From assembly GCA_964384025.1 (NCBI GenBank), contig CAYLJJ010000094.1, positions 1 through 23,594 on the forward strand: DNA of 23,594 nucleotides, given 5' to 3'. This document shows positions 14,186-23,316 of this stretch, one piece after another; the stretch's first letter is position 1; each line of letters starts with the position of its first letter. The notes under the pieces are model-generated. The model made no database searches. It saw only the letters and a program-made list of their open reading frames with translations, and had not been told where the DNA came from. Source of the DNA: CAYLJJ01 sp964384025 (GTDB lineage Bacteria; Myxococcota_A; Bradymonadia; UBA7976; UBA1532). Position numbers and translations under genes: made by a program.

Positions 14186-17100
14186 TTCTCACCTTCGTCA
14201 GATAGGAGATGGAAGGCTTCACCAGGGTCTGCTCCAGGAGTCGCATCGCCCTAGGGTCCTTGGCTCGGGCGCTCAGCGCCGACTTGGAATCGTTGATATC
14301 TCCAAAGCTGATCGCCCCTGTTGGACACGCCTCCATACAGGCTGGGACGATATCCCCATCCTTCATCTCCACCCCGCTGCGCGCCGCCTCAGCGCGGGCT
14401 TCACGGATACGTTGGATACAGAAGCTGCACTTCTCCATGACGCCTCGGCTACGCACCGTGACCTCTGGATTGTTCTTCATCTGGGTGCGACCCCGGACAT
14501 TCAGCGTCGCATGACGCTCTAAGGCCGGGACCATCAGAGAGACCAGGGGGTTGGTCTGCGCGGTGGAGTACTCAAACCAGTTGTAACGCCGCACCTTAAA
14601 GGGGCAGTTATTGGCGCAGTAACGGGTCCCCACGCAGCGATTGTAGATCTGCTGATTGAGACCATCCTCGCTGTGCATCGTGGCTATAAAGGGGCAGACG
14701 GTCTCACAGGGAGCGTTCTCGCAGTGTTGGCAGAGCATCGGCTCAAAGAGCGTCCGGGGCTCCTCCACCACCTCTAAGGGTCCATCCCAAACATCATCAC
14801 CCCAGCCCCCCTTCTTGGGAGGCGCGTCATAGTAGCGGTCGATGCGAATCCAGGACATCTCGCGGCCATCGATGATCCCCTGCTTGCCCACCACAGGGAT
14901 GTTGTTCTCCGCCTGACAGCCGATGGTGCACTTGCCGCAGCCATTGCATTTGCTGAGATCGATCGCCATCTCCCAGCGCTGGCCCTCATATTTATGCTCC
15001 TCCCAGATGGAGGGGCCACCAGGAGGCTGCTCTGTGCCCGCCTTGGGATCGCTCTTGTACTCCTCCAGGCTGGTGGTGGGCAGCAGGGCTCGAGAAGCGC
15101 GATCGAGGACCTCAGAGCCCTGGACAATAGCCAACTCCTCAGAGGCGCCGTTCTTCTTGATCTTCACCGAGAGCCCAGCGCTGATCAGGCGCTCTCCCTC
15201 AAAGCGCTGAGCGGGGAAGGCGTTGATCCCCACCCCCACGCCGATCAGCCCAGGGCTGCCAGCGTTGGAACCTTTATCACCTCCACGACCCAGCCCCAGA
15301 GGCAGGGCGATCTGATCTTGATGCATCCCCGCGTGACGGTAAGCTGGAGCGCTCAGCTTGAGGCCCTCCAGCTCCAGATCTACGAGATCTCCGTTCTCAA
15401 GCCCCATCTCATCAAAGCGTCGGGGGGCGATAGAGACCGCCCCTCCCCAGGCGATACGGGTGATGGGATCGGGGAACTCCTGTAACCATCCATTGTTGGC
15501 TGAGGCACCATCATAGAGAGCCATATGAGGATAGAGCTGTAGCTCCAAACCCTCTGGGGCCTCTGGGAGCGTGCCCAACAGTGTGGTGATCTTATTGGAG
15601 AAGTTCAGGGCCTTAGGGCTGGGAGCGGGGCCTCGCCAGTGGCCCTGGCGGAGGATCTCATCCCAACGCTCATCGAAAGCACGGCTCCCAGGCTGAGCGC
15701 CCAAAAACTGCTCTCCCCAATGGGCACGTAAGAAGTTATAGGCTCCAGTCTCAGGGCTGCCCTCACGAGGATGAGCGGCTCGCAACGCGGGGATCTCCAG
15801 CGCGGCGCCCCAAGCGACCAAGAGATCAAGGAAGCCATGGGTATGATAGAGAGGCTGAAGCACAGGCTGTTGGATCGCCAACAGCCCTGCGCCCAGATCA
15901 ACATCTCCCCAAGACTCCAGGGCGTGGCTCACGGGAGCCAAGCAGTCCGCCAGAGCTGAGGTCTCATCGATGCGATCATTGAGGGAGATGATCTGCTTGA
16001 CCGAGGGCATCGCCGCCGCGAAACCCAGGGTCTCAGGGCTGTCATAGACTGGGTTAACCCCCCAGATGATCAGCCCCTCAACCTGCCCCGCCTTCATCCG
16101 CGCACTCAGCTCCGAGAGGGCCTGAGCGTAGCTCCCTCCAAGAGGTTGAGGCAGCCCTGGATCAAAGCCAGAGCCGCTGTAGTTCTCCAAGCAGGCGTTG
16201 ATCAGGATAACCGCGGCCTCCAGGGCCTCGCCTCGCTCAGCGCGGCTGGCTGAGCCCCCCGCCAAGACTGCGCTGCGGCCCTGAGCAGCCTTAAGCTCCG
16301 CAGCCAGGGATCTGATCAGCTCCGGCTTAAGCCCAGTCAAGGGAGCGACCGCTTCAGGGCTAAAGGGCTTAAGGGCCGCCGCGATCGCTCCATCACGGGC
16401 AAAGGGGCCGATCTTCTGCACCGAGATCAGCTCATAGGCGATCGCTGAGGCCACCGCAGAGAGCTGAGAGTCACGCACCCTAATGCGGGTGTCAGCGTTG
16501 GCCCCGGTCAAGCTGAGCCGCCCCTCAAGCTGGATAAAGCGGCTCATCTTCTGTTGAGGATCACGACGTAGAGCAAACTCCTGCTCCAGGCCATCCTCGG
16601 GTAGATCCATAAACTCAGCGCCAAAGCCCAAGATGAGATCAGCGCGATCTAAGCGGGGTCGTGGTGGACCGTCGCTCTCCTTTGAGAAGGCCATCTCCCA
16701 AGCGCGGGCAGCCGCCTCAACGCCAAAGGGGTTGTACTCTACATGATGAAGGCCCAGAAGCTTGATCGCTTCGCGAGTCGCTGCGCCTTTGAGCGGGGGA
16801 GTTAAGAGGGCGATCTTGCTGCGATCCCCCTTGAGCAGCGTCCCCACCTTTTCAGCGACAACGCGCCAATCCGAGGCCACCGGAGGCTGCTCTCCTCGCG
16901 CCACTCTCATCGGCCCTTGAGCTCGATCGGGATCATAGAGATCCATCAAGGCGGCGTGGCTGCGGAGGCTCAAGCCTCTACGGCTGGGGTTCTCCTCTCG
17001 GGGCGTCACCAAGATGGGGCGCCCCTCCCGTGTCTTAACCAAGACAGGTACATTCCCGAGGAGCGTGGCATAGGTCTGTGGCTTACCCAGGCTCTTCAGG

Positions 17101-17273
17101 CCCTCAGGGCGCTGACTGAAGGGCACTGAGTGTTCGACCGGCGCGCGACACCCTGTGGCGGTCATGGCAGTGGTGGCCGCCAGGGTCCCGCTCACCCGCA
17201 GAAAGTCCCGACGGCTCAGTCCAGGTGGGGCGCTCTCTTTTGATGAGTTCCCCTTCTTTGGCCTCATCGACAT
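14172..17273 (-). CDS. actB: Alternative complex III subunit ActB, molybdopterin-like plus Fe-S domains
   Basis: The product is 1033 residues, the usual length for fused ActB. A twin-arginine signal SRRDFLRVSG (20-29) leads to C42 in TATGCRAP, a possible lipidation site. The central part (about 60-740) resembles a molybdopterin oxidoreductase domain; in characterised ActB this has lost the cofactor. The C-terminal part, from about 770, is a ferredoxin-like domain with CNGCGKCTIGC, CQHCENAPCETVCP, CVGTRYCANNCP and CSFCIQRI plus CMEACPTGAI. These are the ligands for the iron-sulfur clusters (three 4Fe-4S and one 3Fe-4S in the family). ATG 17273 follows a purine-rich GAAGAGAGAG; a second ATG two codons later is also possible. 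It lies 75 bp after actA, the largest gap inside the act genes. Confidence 0.95.
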   Translation of the reverse strand: MSMRPKKGNSSKESAPPGLSRRDFLRVSGTLAATTAMTATGCRAPVEHSVPFSQRPEGLKSLGKPQTYATLLGNVPVLVKTREGRPILVTPREENPSRRGLSLRSHAALMDLYDPDRAQGPMRVARGEQPPVASDWRVVAEKVGTLLKGDRSKIALLTPPLKGAATREAIKLLGLHHVEYNPFGVEAAARAWEMAFSKESDGPPRPRLDRADLILGFGAEFMDLPEDGLEQEFALRRDPQQKMSRFIQLEGRLSLTGANADTRIRVRDSQLSAVASAIAYELISVQKIGPFARDGAIAAALKPFSPEAVAPLTGLKPELIRSLAAELKAAQGRSAVLAGGSASRAERGEALEAAVILINACLENYSGSGFDPGLPQPLGGSYAQALSELSARMKAGQVEGLIIWGVNPVYDSPETLGFAAAMPSVKQIISLNDRIDETSALADCLAPVSHALESWGDVDLGAGLLAIQQPVLQPLYHTHGFLDLLVAWGAALEIPALRAAHPREGSPETGAYNFLRAHWGEQFLGAQPGSRAFDERWDEILRQGHWRGPAPSPKALNFSNKITTLLGTLPEAPEGLELQLYPHMALYDGASANNGWLQEFPDPITRIAWGGAVSIAPRRFDEMGLENGDLVDLELEGLKLSAPAYRHAGMHQDQIALPLGLGRGGDKGSNAGSPGLIGVGVGINAFPAQRFEGERLISAGLSVKIKKNGASEELAIVQGSEVLDRASRALLPTTSLEEYKSDPKAGTEQPPGGPSIWEEHKYEGQRWEMAIDLSKCNGCGKCTIGCQAENNIPVVGKQGIIDGREMSWIRIDRYYDAPPKKGGWGDDVWDGPLEVVEEPRTLFEPMLCQHCENAPCETVCPFIATMHSEDGLNQQIYNRCVGTRYCANNCPFKVRRYNWFEYSTAQTNPLVSLMVPALERHATLNVRGRTQMKNNPEVTVRSRGVMEKCSFCIQRIREARAEAARSGVEMKDGDIVPACMEACPTGAISFGDINDSKSALSARAKDPRAMRLLEQTLVKPSISYLTKVRNDKA

Positions 17274-17348
17274 CTCTCTCTTCCCCCATATCCTCTCAAG
17301 AGGTTGATAAAGCCCCTGAGTCTGAATCTCTAATTCTCGAAGATCTCT

Positions 17349-17933
17349 TCAGCGGTGACAGGTCACGCAATCTGTGGCTGCGTTCATCTCAGGCTTACGG
17401 TGGCAATCAAGACACCAGCCCATATTGAAGCGCGTCTGTACAGCGACGACATCTGTGTTCTCCACCTCACCGTGACAATCCACGCAGTCCAGCTTGGGCT
17501 CTCCCTGCTCATTCTTAGCGTTCAGGTGGACGGAGTGGTCATAGTAGACAAAGTCAGGAAGGTCATGAACCTTGACCCAGGGGATCGGCTCTCCCCGCTC
17601 CCAATACTCCTTGAGGAGCAAGACCCACTCCTTATCCTGCCCCACCGTGTTGTGACAGTTCATGCAGATCTCAGTAGAGGGCAGGGTGGAGTGCCGTCCC
17701 TTATAGGGCATGGTGTGGCAGTAGAGGCAGGGGATCCCATGCCCCCCTTCATTGACCTCCTTACCATCCTCACCCTTGACCCATTTGGGCTCAGCCGCCA
17801 TCTTCCTGTGTTGAAAATAGATCGGCTGCTGGGGCGCGTAGCCCTCTCGTGGGCTGACCAGGGCATAGGTCACAGAGCCTGCCGCTAGGAGCAGCGAGAG
17901 CAGCGCGAGAATGCGTATGGGTGTGGGCTTCAT
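17349..17933 (-). CDS. actA: Alternative complex III subunit ActA, pentaheme cytochrome c
   Basis: The product is 194 residues. One N-terminal membrane anchor (about 7-26) precedes a periplasmic domain with five CxxCH heme sites: C69-H73, C90-H94, C150-H154, C174-H178 and C189-H193, the last ending one residue before the stop. Five hemes is the number known for ActA of ACIII, which forms the heme wire from ActB to the electron acceptor. It begins only 16 bp after the ccoS stop, so the act genes appear to continue the cco transcript rather than start their own. Assignment is secure. Confidence 0.95.
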   Translation of the reverse strand: MKPTPIRILALLSLLLAAGSVTYALVSPREGYAPQQPIYFQHRKMAAEPKWVKGEDGKEVNEGGHGIPCLYCHTMPYKGRHSTLPSTEICMNCHNTVGQDKEWVLLLKEYWERGEPIPWVKVHDLPDFVYYDHSVHLNAKNEQGEPKLDCVDCHGEVENTDVVAVQTRFNMGWCLDCHRKPEMNAATDCVTCHR

Positions 17934-17949
17934 CGAACCTCAGTGCCTC

Positions 17950-18177
17950 TCAGAGCGGGTTAGGTGCTTCAGGCTCCGCAGAGCCCTCTCTCTCTTCTTT
18001 GTTGATCTTTCCCGCGCTCTCAGAGGCGGGAGGCCCCGGTGCGTCCTCAAAGAGGATGCGCAGGGGAGGGGTCTCCAGATCTTCGAACTGCCCTCCCCGC
18101 ACCGCCCAGATAAAGAGACCCAGGCTGGTGAAGGTGAAGAGCAGCGCGAGGGGGAGCAGGTAGAAGATCAGATCCAT
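17950..18177 (-). CDS. ccoS: cbb3 oxidase maturation protein CcoS
   Basis: The product is 75 residues with one membrane helix (about 4-24), followed directly by GQFEDLETPPLRILFED, the hallmark of the CcoS/FixS family. CcoS is needed for cofactor (heme b and copper) insertion into the catalytic subunit of cbb3 oxidase. The acidic, Pro/Ala-rich C-terminal tail of about 28 residues is a variable extension. The ATG is 1 bp from the ccoI stop. Confidence 0.95.
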   Translation of the reverse strand: MDLIFYLLPLALLFTFTSLGLFIWAVRGGQFEDLETPPLRILFEDAPGPPASESAGKINKEEREGSAEPEAPNPL

Positions 18178-18178
18178 C

Positions 18179-20644
18179 TCAGCTCCTCACCCCTGGGTTG
18201 ATCTTCAGGGGAGGGCTGCTTGGCTCAAAGCTGCGGCCCAGAGAGGAGAGGATCACGGTGATGGAGCTGATCGGCATCAGGACCGCCGCCAGCAGCGGTC
18301 CAATATGACCGGTGAGGGCCAGAGCGGCGCCCACTAGGTTGTAAACCAGGGAGAAGGAGAGCCCTCGCTTGATGATCAAGAGCAAGCGCTGCCCCCCCTC
18401 CAAGAGATCTAGAACAGGAGTTAAACCGGGACGAGTGAGCACTACATCTGCAGCGATGATAGAAGCTCCAGTGCTCCCCTCTATGGAGATTCCGACATCT
18501 GCTAAGGCCAGCGCGGCGGCGTCATTGACCCCATCCCCGAGCATCAGGATGCGTCCAGACTCCTCTCTACCGCGCAGAGCCTGAAGCTGCACATGCTTCT
18601 CTTCAGGGCTCAAGGCGCCCAAGGCGTCCTCCTTGGAGATCCCTAGAGCCTGGGCCGCGCGTTGAACCACGGCGGGGTGATCTCCCGAGAGGATCAGGGG
18701 CCGCACTCCATGAGCGCGCAGACCCTGGATGGTTTGATGAGCTTCAGGGCGAAGAGGATCACCCAGCTGAATGATCCCCAACAGCTGCTCTGTTGAGGAG
18801 ATAAAGAGGGGGCTCTGCCCCTCCTGAACGATCTCTTCGACCAGGGCCTCATGCTCCGCCTGAAGCTGAACTCCCAGGTGCTCCAAGAGGGCTCGGTTGC
18901 CCAGACCCAGGGTGCGTTCGTTCAGGCTGCCCAAGAGGCCCAAACCTGGGATCTCCTCAACCTGCTCTATCTTGGGTGTGCGTAGCCCAGGGAAGCAGCG
19001 CCGGAGGGCCTGAGCGATGGGGTGAACAGAGTGAGCCTCTAAAGCCAAGGCCAACTCAAGCCCCGCTCCCCAACGCAGAGAGGCCTGCGCCTCTCCCTTT
19101 GTAAGGGTTCCTGTTTTATCTAGGAGGGCGATCTTGATCTCTTTGAGGTGCTCGATGATCTCTGCGTTTTTGATGAAGATCCCCACCCCAGCGGCGCGGG
19201 CCAGGGCGACGCTGATCGCTACAGGGGTGGCGAGCCCTAAGGCGCAGGGGCAGGTGACCACCAGGAGAGCGACGGTGTGCTCAAAAGCCAGCTCCCAAGA
19301 GTCTCCTGACCAGATCAGCAGAGAGAGCCCCGCCAAGCCAAGGACGCAGAGGACAAAGTAGCGGCTCAGACGATCAGCAACCTGTACGATGGGCGCGCGC
19401 TGAGACATCGCCTGATCAACCAGGGCGAAGAGGGCGCCGATGCGGGTCTCTTCTCCTGTGGATTGGACCCTCAGGATGAGGCGCGCGCCGAGGTTGCTGG
19501 CCCCAGCATAGACCAGATCTCCCGGGCCGACAGAGATGGGTTCGGACTCTCCGGTTAACACCGCGTTGTTGAGCGAGGAGCGCCCCTCTAAGATGATCCC
19601 ATCTACAGGAACCAGCTCCCCAGAGCGCAGCTCCACGCGAGTGCCTGTTTGAACCGCAGCGATGGGAGTCTCTACAGAGTTGCCCTCCTCGTCCAAACAG
19701 CGGGCAAACTCTACAAAAGTAGCCCCTCGCAGGCTGGCGGCCTGAGCCAGCGCTGCCCGTTGAGCGCGGAGCTGCAGATAGCGAGCACCCAGAAGGAGGG
19801 CCACCAGAGCAGAGAGAGAGTCGAAGTAGAGGGAGCCTGCACCTCGGAAGATGGAGAGGCTGCTGTAGAGGAAGGCGCCCGTCAAGGCGATGGAGATGGG
19901 CAGGTCCATATGGGGGACTCGGCGCCTCAGCCCCGCCCAGGCTGCTTGATAGAAGGGGCGGGCGGAGAAGAGCACCACCGGCAAAGAGAGGAGAAAGGCT
20001 GCCCAACGAAAGAAGAGATCATAGCGGCTGGCCATCCCATGGTGCTCTCCGGCGTAGATGGCCCCCTGGATAAACATGATGTTCATCGCGCAGGCAGCGG
20101 CAACCCCCAACTTGATAAGGAGGGCGCGAGCCTCAGCGCTCCTCAGCCCATCTAAGACCTCCTCTTGATAGGCATGAGGGGTATAGCCCAGAGAGTCCAG
20201 AGTTCGACCGATCTGAGAGAGAGAGCCGCGCTCTGGATCCCACTCCAATTCAGCGATAGAGTTGGCGAGGTTGAGGCGCACAGAGAGCAAGCCTGGGGAG
20301 CTTCTGGGCAGCGACTCTAAGAGCCAGACACAGGCAGCACAGTGAACCCCTTCCAGATAGAGTTGAGTCTTCTGAAGCCCCCCCTCGCTCGTCTGGACAT
20401 ACTGATCTTGGAAAGCTGGATTGTCGAAGTCCTGGAAACCTCGACCGCTGATCTGCGCAGGGACCCCTCGCCCTCCCTGCTCATCAAGGAGGCGGTAGAA
20501 GTAATCCTCATAGCCCAGATCGTTGAGGAGGGCATAGACCTGTCTGCACCCTGAGCAGCAAAACTGATACTCAGACTCCAGCTCTTGAAGCGCCACAGGC
20601 ACCTTGAGGCCGCAGTGTGTGCAGAAAGGGGGCTGCTCTCTCAA
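18179..20644 (-). CDS. ccoI: Copper-exporting P1B-type ATPase CcoI/FixI for cbb3 assembly
   Basis: The product is 821 residues. The N-terminus holds CTHC (C8, C11) and CCSGC (C29, C30, C33), the metal-binding zinc-finger-like region of the CcoI type, and then an HMA domain with GVHCAAC (C102, C105). Membrane helices follow, with the ion-binding CPC in TCPCALGLATP (about 465), the phosphorylation site DKTGTLTKGE (about 505) and the hinge GDGVNDAAAL (about 703). CcoI delivers copper across the membrane for the CuB site of cbb3 oxidase. The start is TTG, overlapping the ccoH stop by 4 bases; there is an in-frame stop just upstream and no ATG before the first Cys pair. Assignment as CcoI rather than a generic CopA rests on the N-terminal cysteines and flanking ccoH and ccoS. 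Confidence 0.94.
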   Translation of the reverse strand: MREQPPFCTHCGLKVPVALQELESEYQFCCSGCRQVYALLNDLGYEDYFYRLLDEQGGRGVPAQISGRGFQDFDNPAFQDQYVQTSEGGLQKTQLYLEGVHCAACVWLLESLPRSSPGLLSVRLNLANSIAELEWDPERGSLSQIGRTLDSLGYTPHAYQEEVLDGLRSAEARALLIKLGVAAACAMNIMFIQGAIYAGEHHGMASRYDLFFRWAAFLLSLPVVLFSARPFYQAAWAGLRRRVPHMDLPISIALTGAFLYSSLSIFRGAGSLYFDSLSALVALLLGARYLQLRAQRAALAQAASLRGATFVEFARCLDEEGNSVETPIAAVQTGTRVELRSGELVPVDGIILEGRSSLNNAVLTGESEPISVGPGDLVYAGASNLGARLILRVQSTGEETRIGALFALVDQAMSQRAPIVQVADRLSRYFVLCVLGLAGLSLLIWSGDSWELAFEHTVALLVVTCPCALGLATPVAISVALARAAGVGIFIKNAEIIEHLKEIKIALLDKTGTLTKGEAQASLRWGAGLELALALEAHSVHPIAQALRRCFPGLRTPKIEQVEEIPGLGLLGSLNERTLGLGNRALLEHLGVQLQAEHEALVEEIVQEGQSPLFISSTEQLLGIIQLGDPLRPEAHQTIQGLRAHGVRPLILSGDHPAVVQRAAQALGISKEDALGALSPEEKHVQLQALRGREESGRILMLGDGVNDAAALALADVGISIEGSTGASIIAADVVLTRPGLTPVLDLLEGGQRLLLIIKRGLSFSLVYNLVGAALALTGHIGPLLAAVLMPISSITVILSSLGRSFEPSSPPLKINPGVRS

Positions 20645-21147
20645 TGACCCACCTCAACCCGCTGGCTGGAGAGGAAGCGCATCTCACCTCGCTTCGCTTC
20701 TAGGTTGAGGTCCCAAATCCCTCTCGCAGGCAGACGCAGGAGGGTTCGATAGTGGCCCGGAGCATGCGGCAGCTCCATCAACTCCCCCTGAGTATTCAGG
20801 CGGCTGTTGGCGGGTCGTAGAGCGATGAGGCGTCCGTTAAGGCCCTCTACAGGGTGCTGAGTGGAGTCCTTGACCTGAACATCAACTGGGCGAAGCAGCT
20901 TGGCGCTGTACTGAACTCCCTCTGGGATCTTAAAAATCACGCTCCAGCCCAACTCAGCGCTGGCCCTCTTCAAGGCGTTGTCTTGATCCCAGTGAAGAGA
21001 TCTCTCATAGTGATCTTTGATAGGAAGAGGAGCATCGGGACGTGTAGCGACATAAACCAACACAGCCTGCGCGATAAAGGACATCAGGATCAAACTTGAG
21101 AGGATGATTGGCCAGCGATAGATAGAGATGAATCGTTTCAATTTCAT
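20641..21147 (-). CDS. ccoH: cbb3 oxidase assembly protein CcoH/FixH
   Basis: The product is 168 residues. One N-terminal membrane helix (about 12-34) anchors a periplasmic beta-rich domain, with YERSLHWDQDNALKRASAELGW near 47-68, matching the FixH family region that follows its helix. CcoH interacts with the CcoI copper pump and stays with the oxidase during assembly. AGGAG of its ribosome site overlaps the ccoG stop (TAGGAG), and the spacer to ccoG is 13 bp. Confidence 0.9.
   Translation of the reverse strand: MKLKRFISIYRWPIILSSLILMSFIAQAVLVYVATRPDAPLPIKDHYERSLHWDQDNALKRASAELGWSVIFKIPEGVQYSAKLLRPVDVQVKDSTQHPVEGLNGRLIALRPANSRLNTQGELMELPHAPGHYRTLLRLPARGIWDLNLEAKRGEMRFLSSQRVEVGH
20642..20655 (-). 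promoter_or_regulatory. TTG start and ribosome site of ccoI
   Basis: GAGGTGG (20649-20655) precedes TTG (20642-20644) with a short spacer. The TTG shares bases with the ccoH stop TGA (20641-20643). In the ccoI frame a TGA lies four codons upstream, leaving TTG as the only reasonable start. Confidence 0.7.
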
Positions 21148-21160
21148 AATTGATGTTCTC

Positions 21161-22561
21161 CTAATTATATGGTCCTAAGAGGACAAATTCTTTCTCCATT
21201 TCAAATCCTTTATCTGACTTGAGCAGGAATACTCCCTCCGCCTTGCCGCGGTGATAAGCCTCTTGGGAAAGCTGGGTTACGATATCCATCACCGCGACCT
21301 TATTTGCTTGAACAGAGAAAGGATTTTGAGTGACGATCAGTGTTCCTCCCTCTGGGCTCTTAAACTCGATGGTGAAGGCTTGGGTCTCATGCAGGTGATT
21401 GGTGAAACGGGCGCGGATTTGATTGGCGATCTGCCCTGTTTTAAGGATGCGGTAGGGAGTTCGCCCAGAGCGAAAAAACTCCGCATCGGCGTCTGCTCGT
21501 CCAAAAGAGAGGAAGAGGAAGGCACCATAAACCAGAACGAGCAGGCTCATATAGATATAGACCCTGGGGCGCCAAAAGCGCTTCTCAGCACCCTCCATCT
21601 CTCTAAGGGAGGTGTAGCTGATCAGCCCTGCAGGCCGCTTCAGCTTCTCCATCACCTCATCACAGGCTTCGATACATTGAGCACATCCGACACACTCCAT
21701 CTGGAGACCTCGGCGAATATCCATCCCTGTTGGACAGGTGGTGATGCAGCGTTTGCAATCTACACAGTCCCCCAGACCTTCACCTTTGCGCCCCCGAGGC
21801 TCTCCCCGCCGCTGGTCATAGCCCACGATGATCGTGTCCTGATCATAGAGCACGGTCTGGAGCCGCCCCCAAGGACAGGCCACTGTACACATCTGATCGC
21901 GGAAATAGGCAAAATCAAAGAACATCAACCCTGAGATCCCCAGAGTCACGCCCAACATCGTGCTGTGTTCTTGTGGATCGAGGAGCAGCCCGTTCCAGAG
22001 CAATTCCCAACTCACAAAGTAGCTCACAAAGTGGCTCGTAAAGAGCAGTGAGAGCAGGGCGAAGAGGGAGAACTTCAGCCCCTTCTTTAAAATCTTCGCT
22101 CGGTCCCAAGGCCCCGCGTTGAGTCGCCTTCGCGCCGGTATTTTGCCCTCAATGAGAGTCTCAATGGGGCGGAAGAGAAACTCCATATAGACGAGTTGAG
22201 GGCATCCATAACCACACCAGAGACGCCCAAAAAGGGAGGCAAGCAGGAAGATGGTCAGCAGAAAGGAGGCCCCAAAGGCCAGGAGCAGCAGGTTGTCTGT
22301 CGGGTGAAAGGTGGTTCCTAAGATGCTGAACTGTCGATGAGCAATATCCAGGAAGATGGCAGGCTTTCCTCCAAACTGGATATGAGGGAGAGCCAAGAAT
22401 ATCAGCATCAAGAACCAAGCGATGATCCGCCTCAGTTTCCAGTAGCGCCCTTCGACAAGGATCGGATCAATCCACCTTCTACTCCCGTCAGCCATGAGGC
22501 TATAGAGCAGGTCCTCCTCCGGGGCAATCGAGAAGGGACTATGGCTCTCGTGCTCAGACAT
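21161..22561 (-). CDS. ccoG: cbb3 oxidase accessory protein CcoG/FixG/RdxA, Fe-S membrane protein
   Basis: The product is 466 residues with several membrane helices. CGYGC (C116, C120) and CTVAC (C225, C229) are the cysteine pairs linked to Cu(II) reduction in CcoG. Two ferredoxin-type 4Fe-4S motifs follow: C266, C269, C272, C276 and C290, C293, C296, C300. A last helix near 330-350 precedes a periplasmic Ig-like C-terminal domain. CcoG reduces copper so that CcoI can move it. The ATG at 22561 is the most upstream possible start (a stop lies four codons earlier) but has no good ribosome site. It follows a 165-bp spacer, so it may have its own promoter. Confidence 0.94.
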   Translation of the reverse strand: MSEHESHSPFSIAPEEDLLYSLMADGSRRWIDPILVEGRYWKLRRIIAWFLMLIFLALPHIQFGGKPAIFLDIAHRQFSILGTTFHPTDNLLLLAFGASFLLTIFLLASLFGRLWCGYGCPQLVYMEFLFRPIETLIEGKIPARRRLNAGPWDRAKILKKGLKFSLFALLSLLFTSHFVSYFVSWELLWNGLLLDPQEHSTMLGVTLGISGLMFFDFAYFRDQMCTVACPWGRLQTVLYDQDTIIVGYDQRRGEPRGRKGEGLGDCVDCKRCITTCPTGMDIRRGLQMECVGCAQCIEACDEVMEKLKRPAGLISYTSLREMEGAEKRFWRPRVYIYMSLLVLVYGAFLFLSFGRADADAEFFRSGRTPYRILKTGQIANQIRARFTNHLHETQAFTIEFKSPEGGTLIVTQNPFSVQANKVAVMDIVTQLSQEAYHRGKAEGVFLLKSDKGFEMEKEFVLLGPYN

Positions 22562-22726
22562 AGGGGTACTTTAGGGAACGGAAAAGAATGTGTATATTCT
22601 GGACGCTGGAATGCCCGCTTTGCGTAATATACCAACCGAAGATACTCAAATCGTTCCAGTAAGGTACAACACAGCAGCGCGAAGAGCATTGGCGTTCAGG
22701 ACACATAGGTTACCCTTAAGACTCCC
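22562..22726 (-). other. Spacer between ccoP and ccoG, possible internal promoter
   Basis: This 165-bp gap is by far the largest in the cco-act array. I found no credible small gene, no hairpin with a T-run and no clear FNR/ANR palindrome (TTGAT-N4-ATCAA). TATATT (minus strand, 22626-22631 region) and TATACA could act as -10 elements but lack convincing -35 partners. An internal promoter or mRNA processing site is plausible only because of the gap length. Confidence 0.3.
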
Positions 22727-23314
22727 TTACTCTTTTGGTAGGTCTTCCGCTTGAAATCGTTCTCCCTCAGGCTCCTTTGGATCTTCAGGCTCGCTGCCTT
22801 GCAAGCTGCGAATATAAGAGGTCAGAGCAGAGAGTTCATCTGGAGCGATGGCGCGACCCCAAGGAGACATCCCTTTGGCAGGAACTCCTCGGACGATGGT
22901 GTTGAAGATCTGAGTCACCTTACCACCGTGGATCCAGCGATCATCGCAGAGGTTGGGTCCGATGAGCCCCTGCCCATCAGGGCCATGACAGGAGGCGCAG
23001 GTCTTGAAAAAACGCTCCTTACCCGCCTTCAATATCTTTGGATCCAAAGCCCCAGCGAGCAGCTCTTCCGCCTTGGGCGGTATGATGGGGTTCTCATTGA
23101 AGTAGATTTGGACCGAAGCGCTCTCCTCAATGATCTCGCTCCGATATTGCCCCTCCATAGAAACATCACCGAAGTTGAGGGAGTAGAAGGCGAGATAGAG
23201 AATAGAGAAGATGACACTCCCCCAGAGGATGGCCATCAGCCAAGCAGGGAGAGGGTTGTCATACTCCTCGATCCCATCGATGTCGTGTAGGACCTGATCT
23301 TCGTATTTCGCCAT
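22727..23314 (-). CDS. ccoP: cbb3 oxidase subunit CcoP, single-heme form
   Basis: The product is 195 residues. The N-terminus DIDGIEEYDNPLPAW is the CcoP signature before its membrane helix (about 24-44). One cytochrome c domain follows, with CASCH (C106, C109, H110), GLIGPNLCDDRWIHGG and M149 in KGMSPWG as probable sixth ligand. Classical CcoP has two heme domains and about 300 residues; here only one is present. The acidic tail (about 172-195) has no known motif. CcoP accepts electrons and passes them to CcoO. It begins 2 bp after ccoQ and is last before the 165-bp spacer. Confidence 0.92.
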   Translation of the reverse strand: MAKYEDQVLHDIDGIEEYDNPLPAWLMAILWGSVIFSILYLAFYSLNFGDVSMEGQYRSEIIEESASVQIYFNENPIIPPKAEELLAGALDPKILKAGKERFFKTCASCHGPDGQGLIGPNLCDDRWIHGGKVTQIFNTIVRGVPAKGMSPWGRAIAPDELSALTSYIRSLQGSEPEDPKEPEGERFQAEDLPKE

Positions 23315-23316
23315 TC

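Noticed and set aside
21251..21934. 227-codon open frame on the + strand
   Set aside because: It lies entirely antisense to ccoG, has no family resemblance, and ccoG is strongly supported by its Fe-S motifs.
22432..22689. 85-codon minus-strand frame starting in the ccoP-ccoG gap
   Set aside because: It overlaps the N-terminus of ccoG out of frame and has no ribosome site or known pattern beyond a short hydrophobic start.
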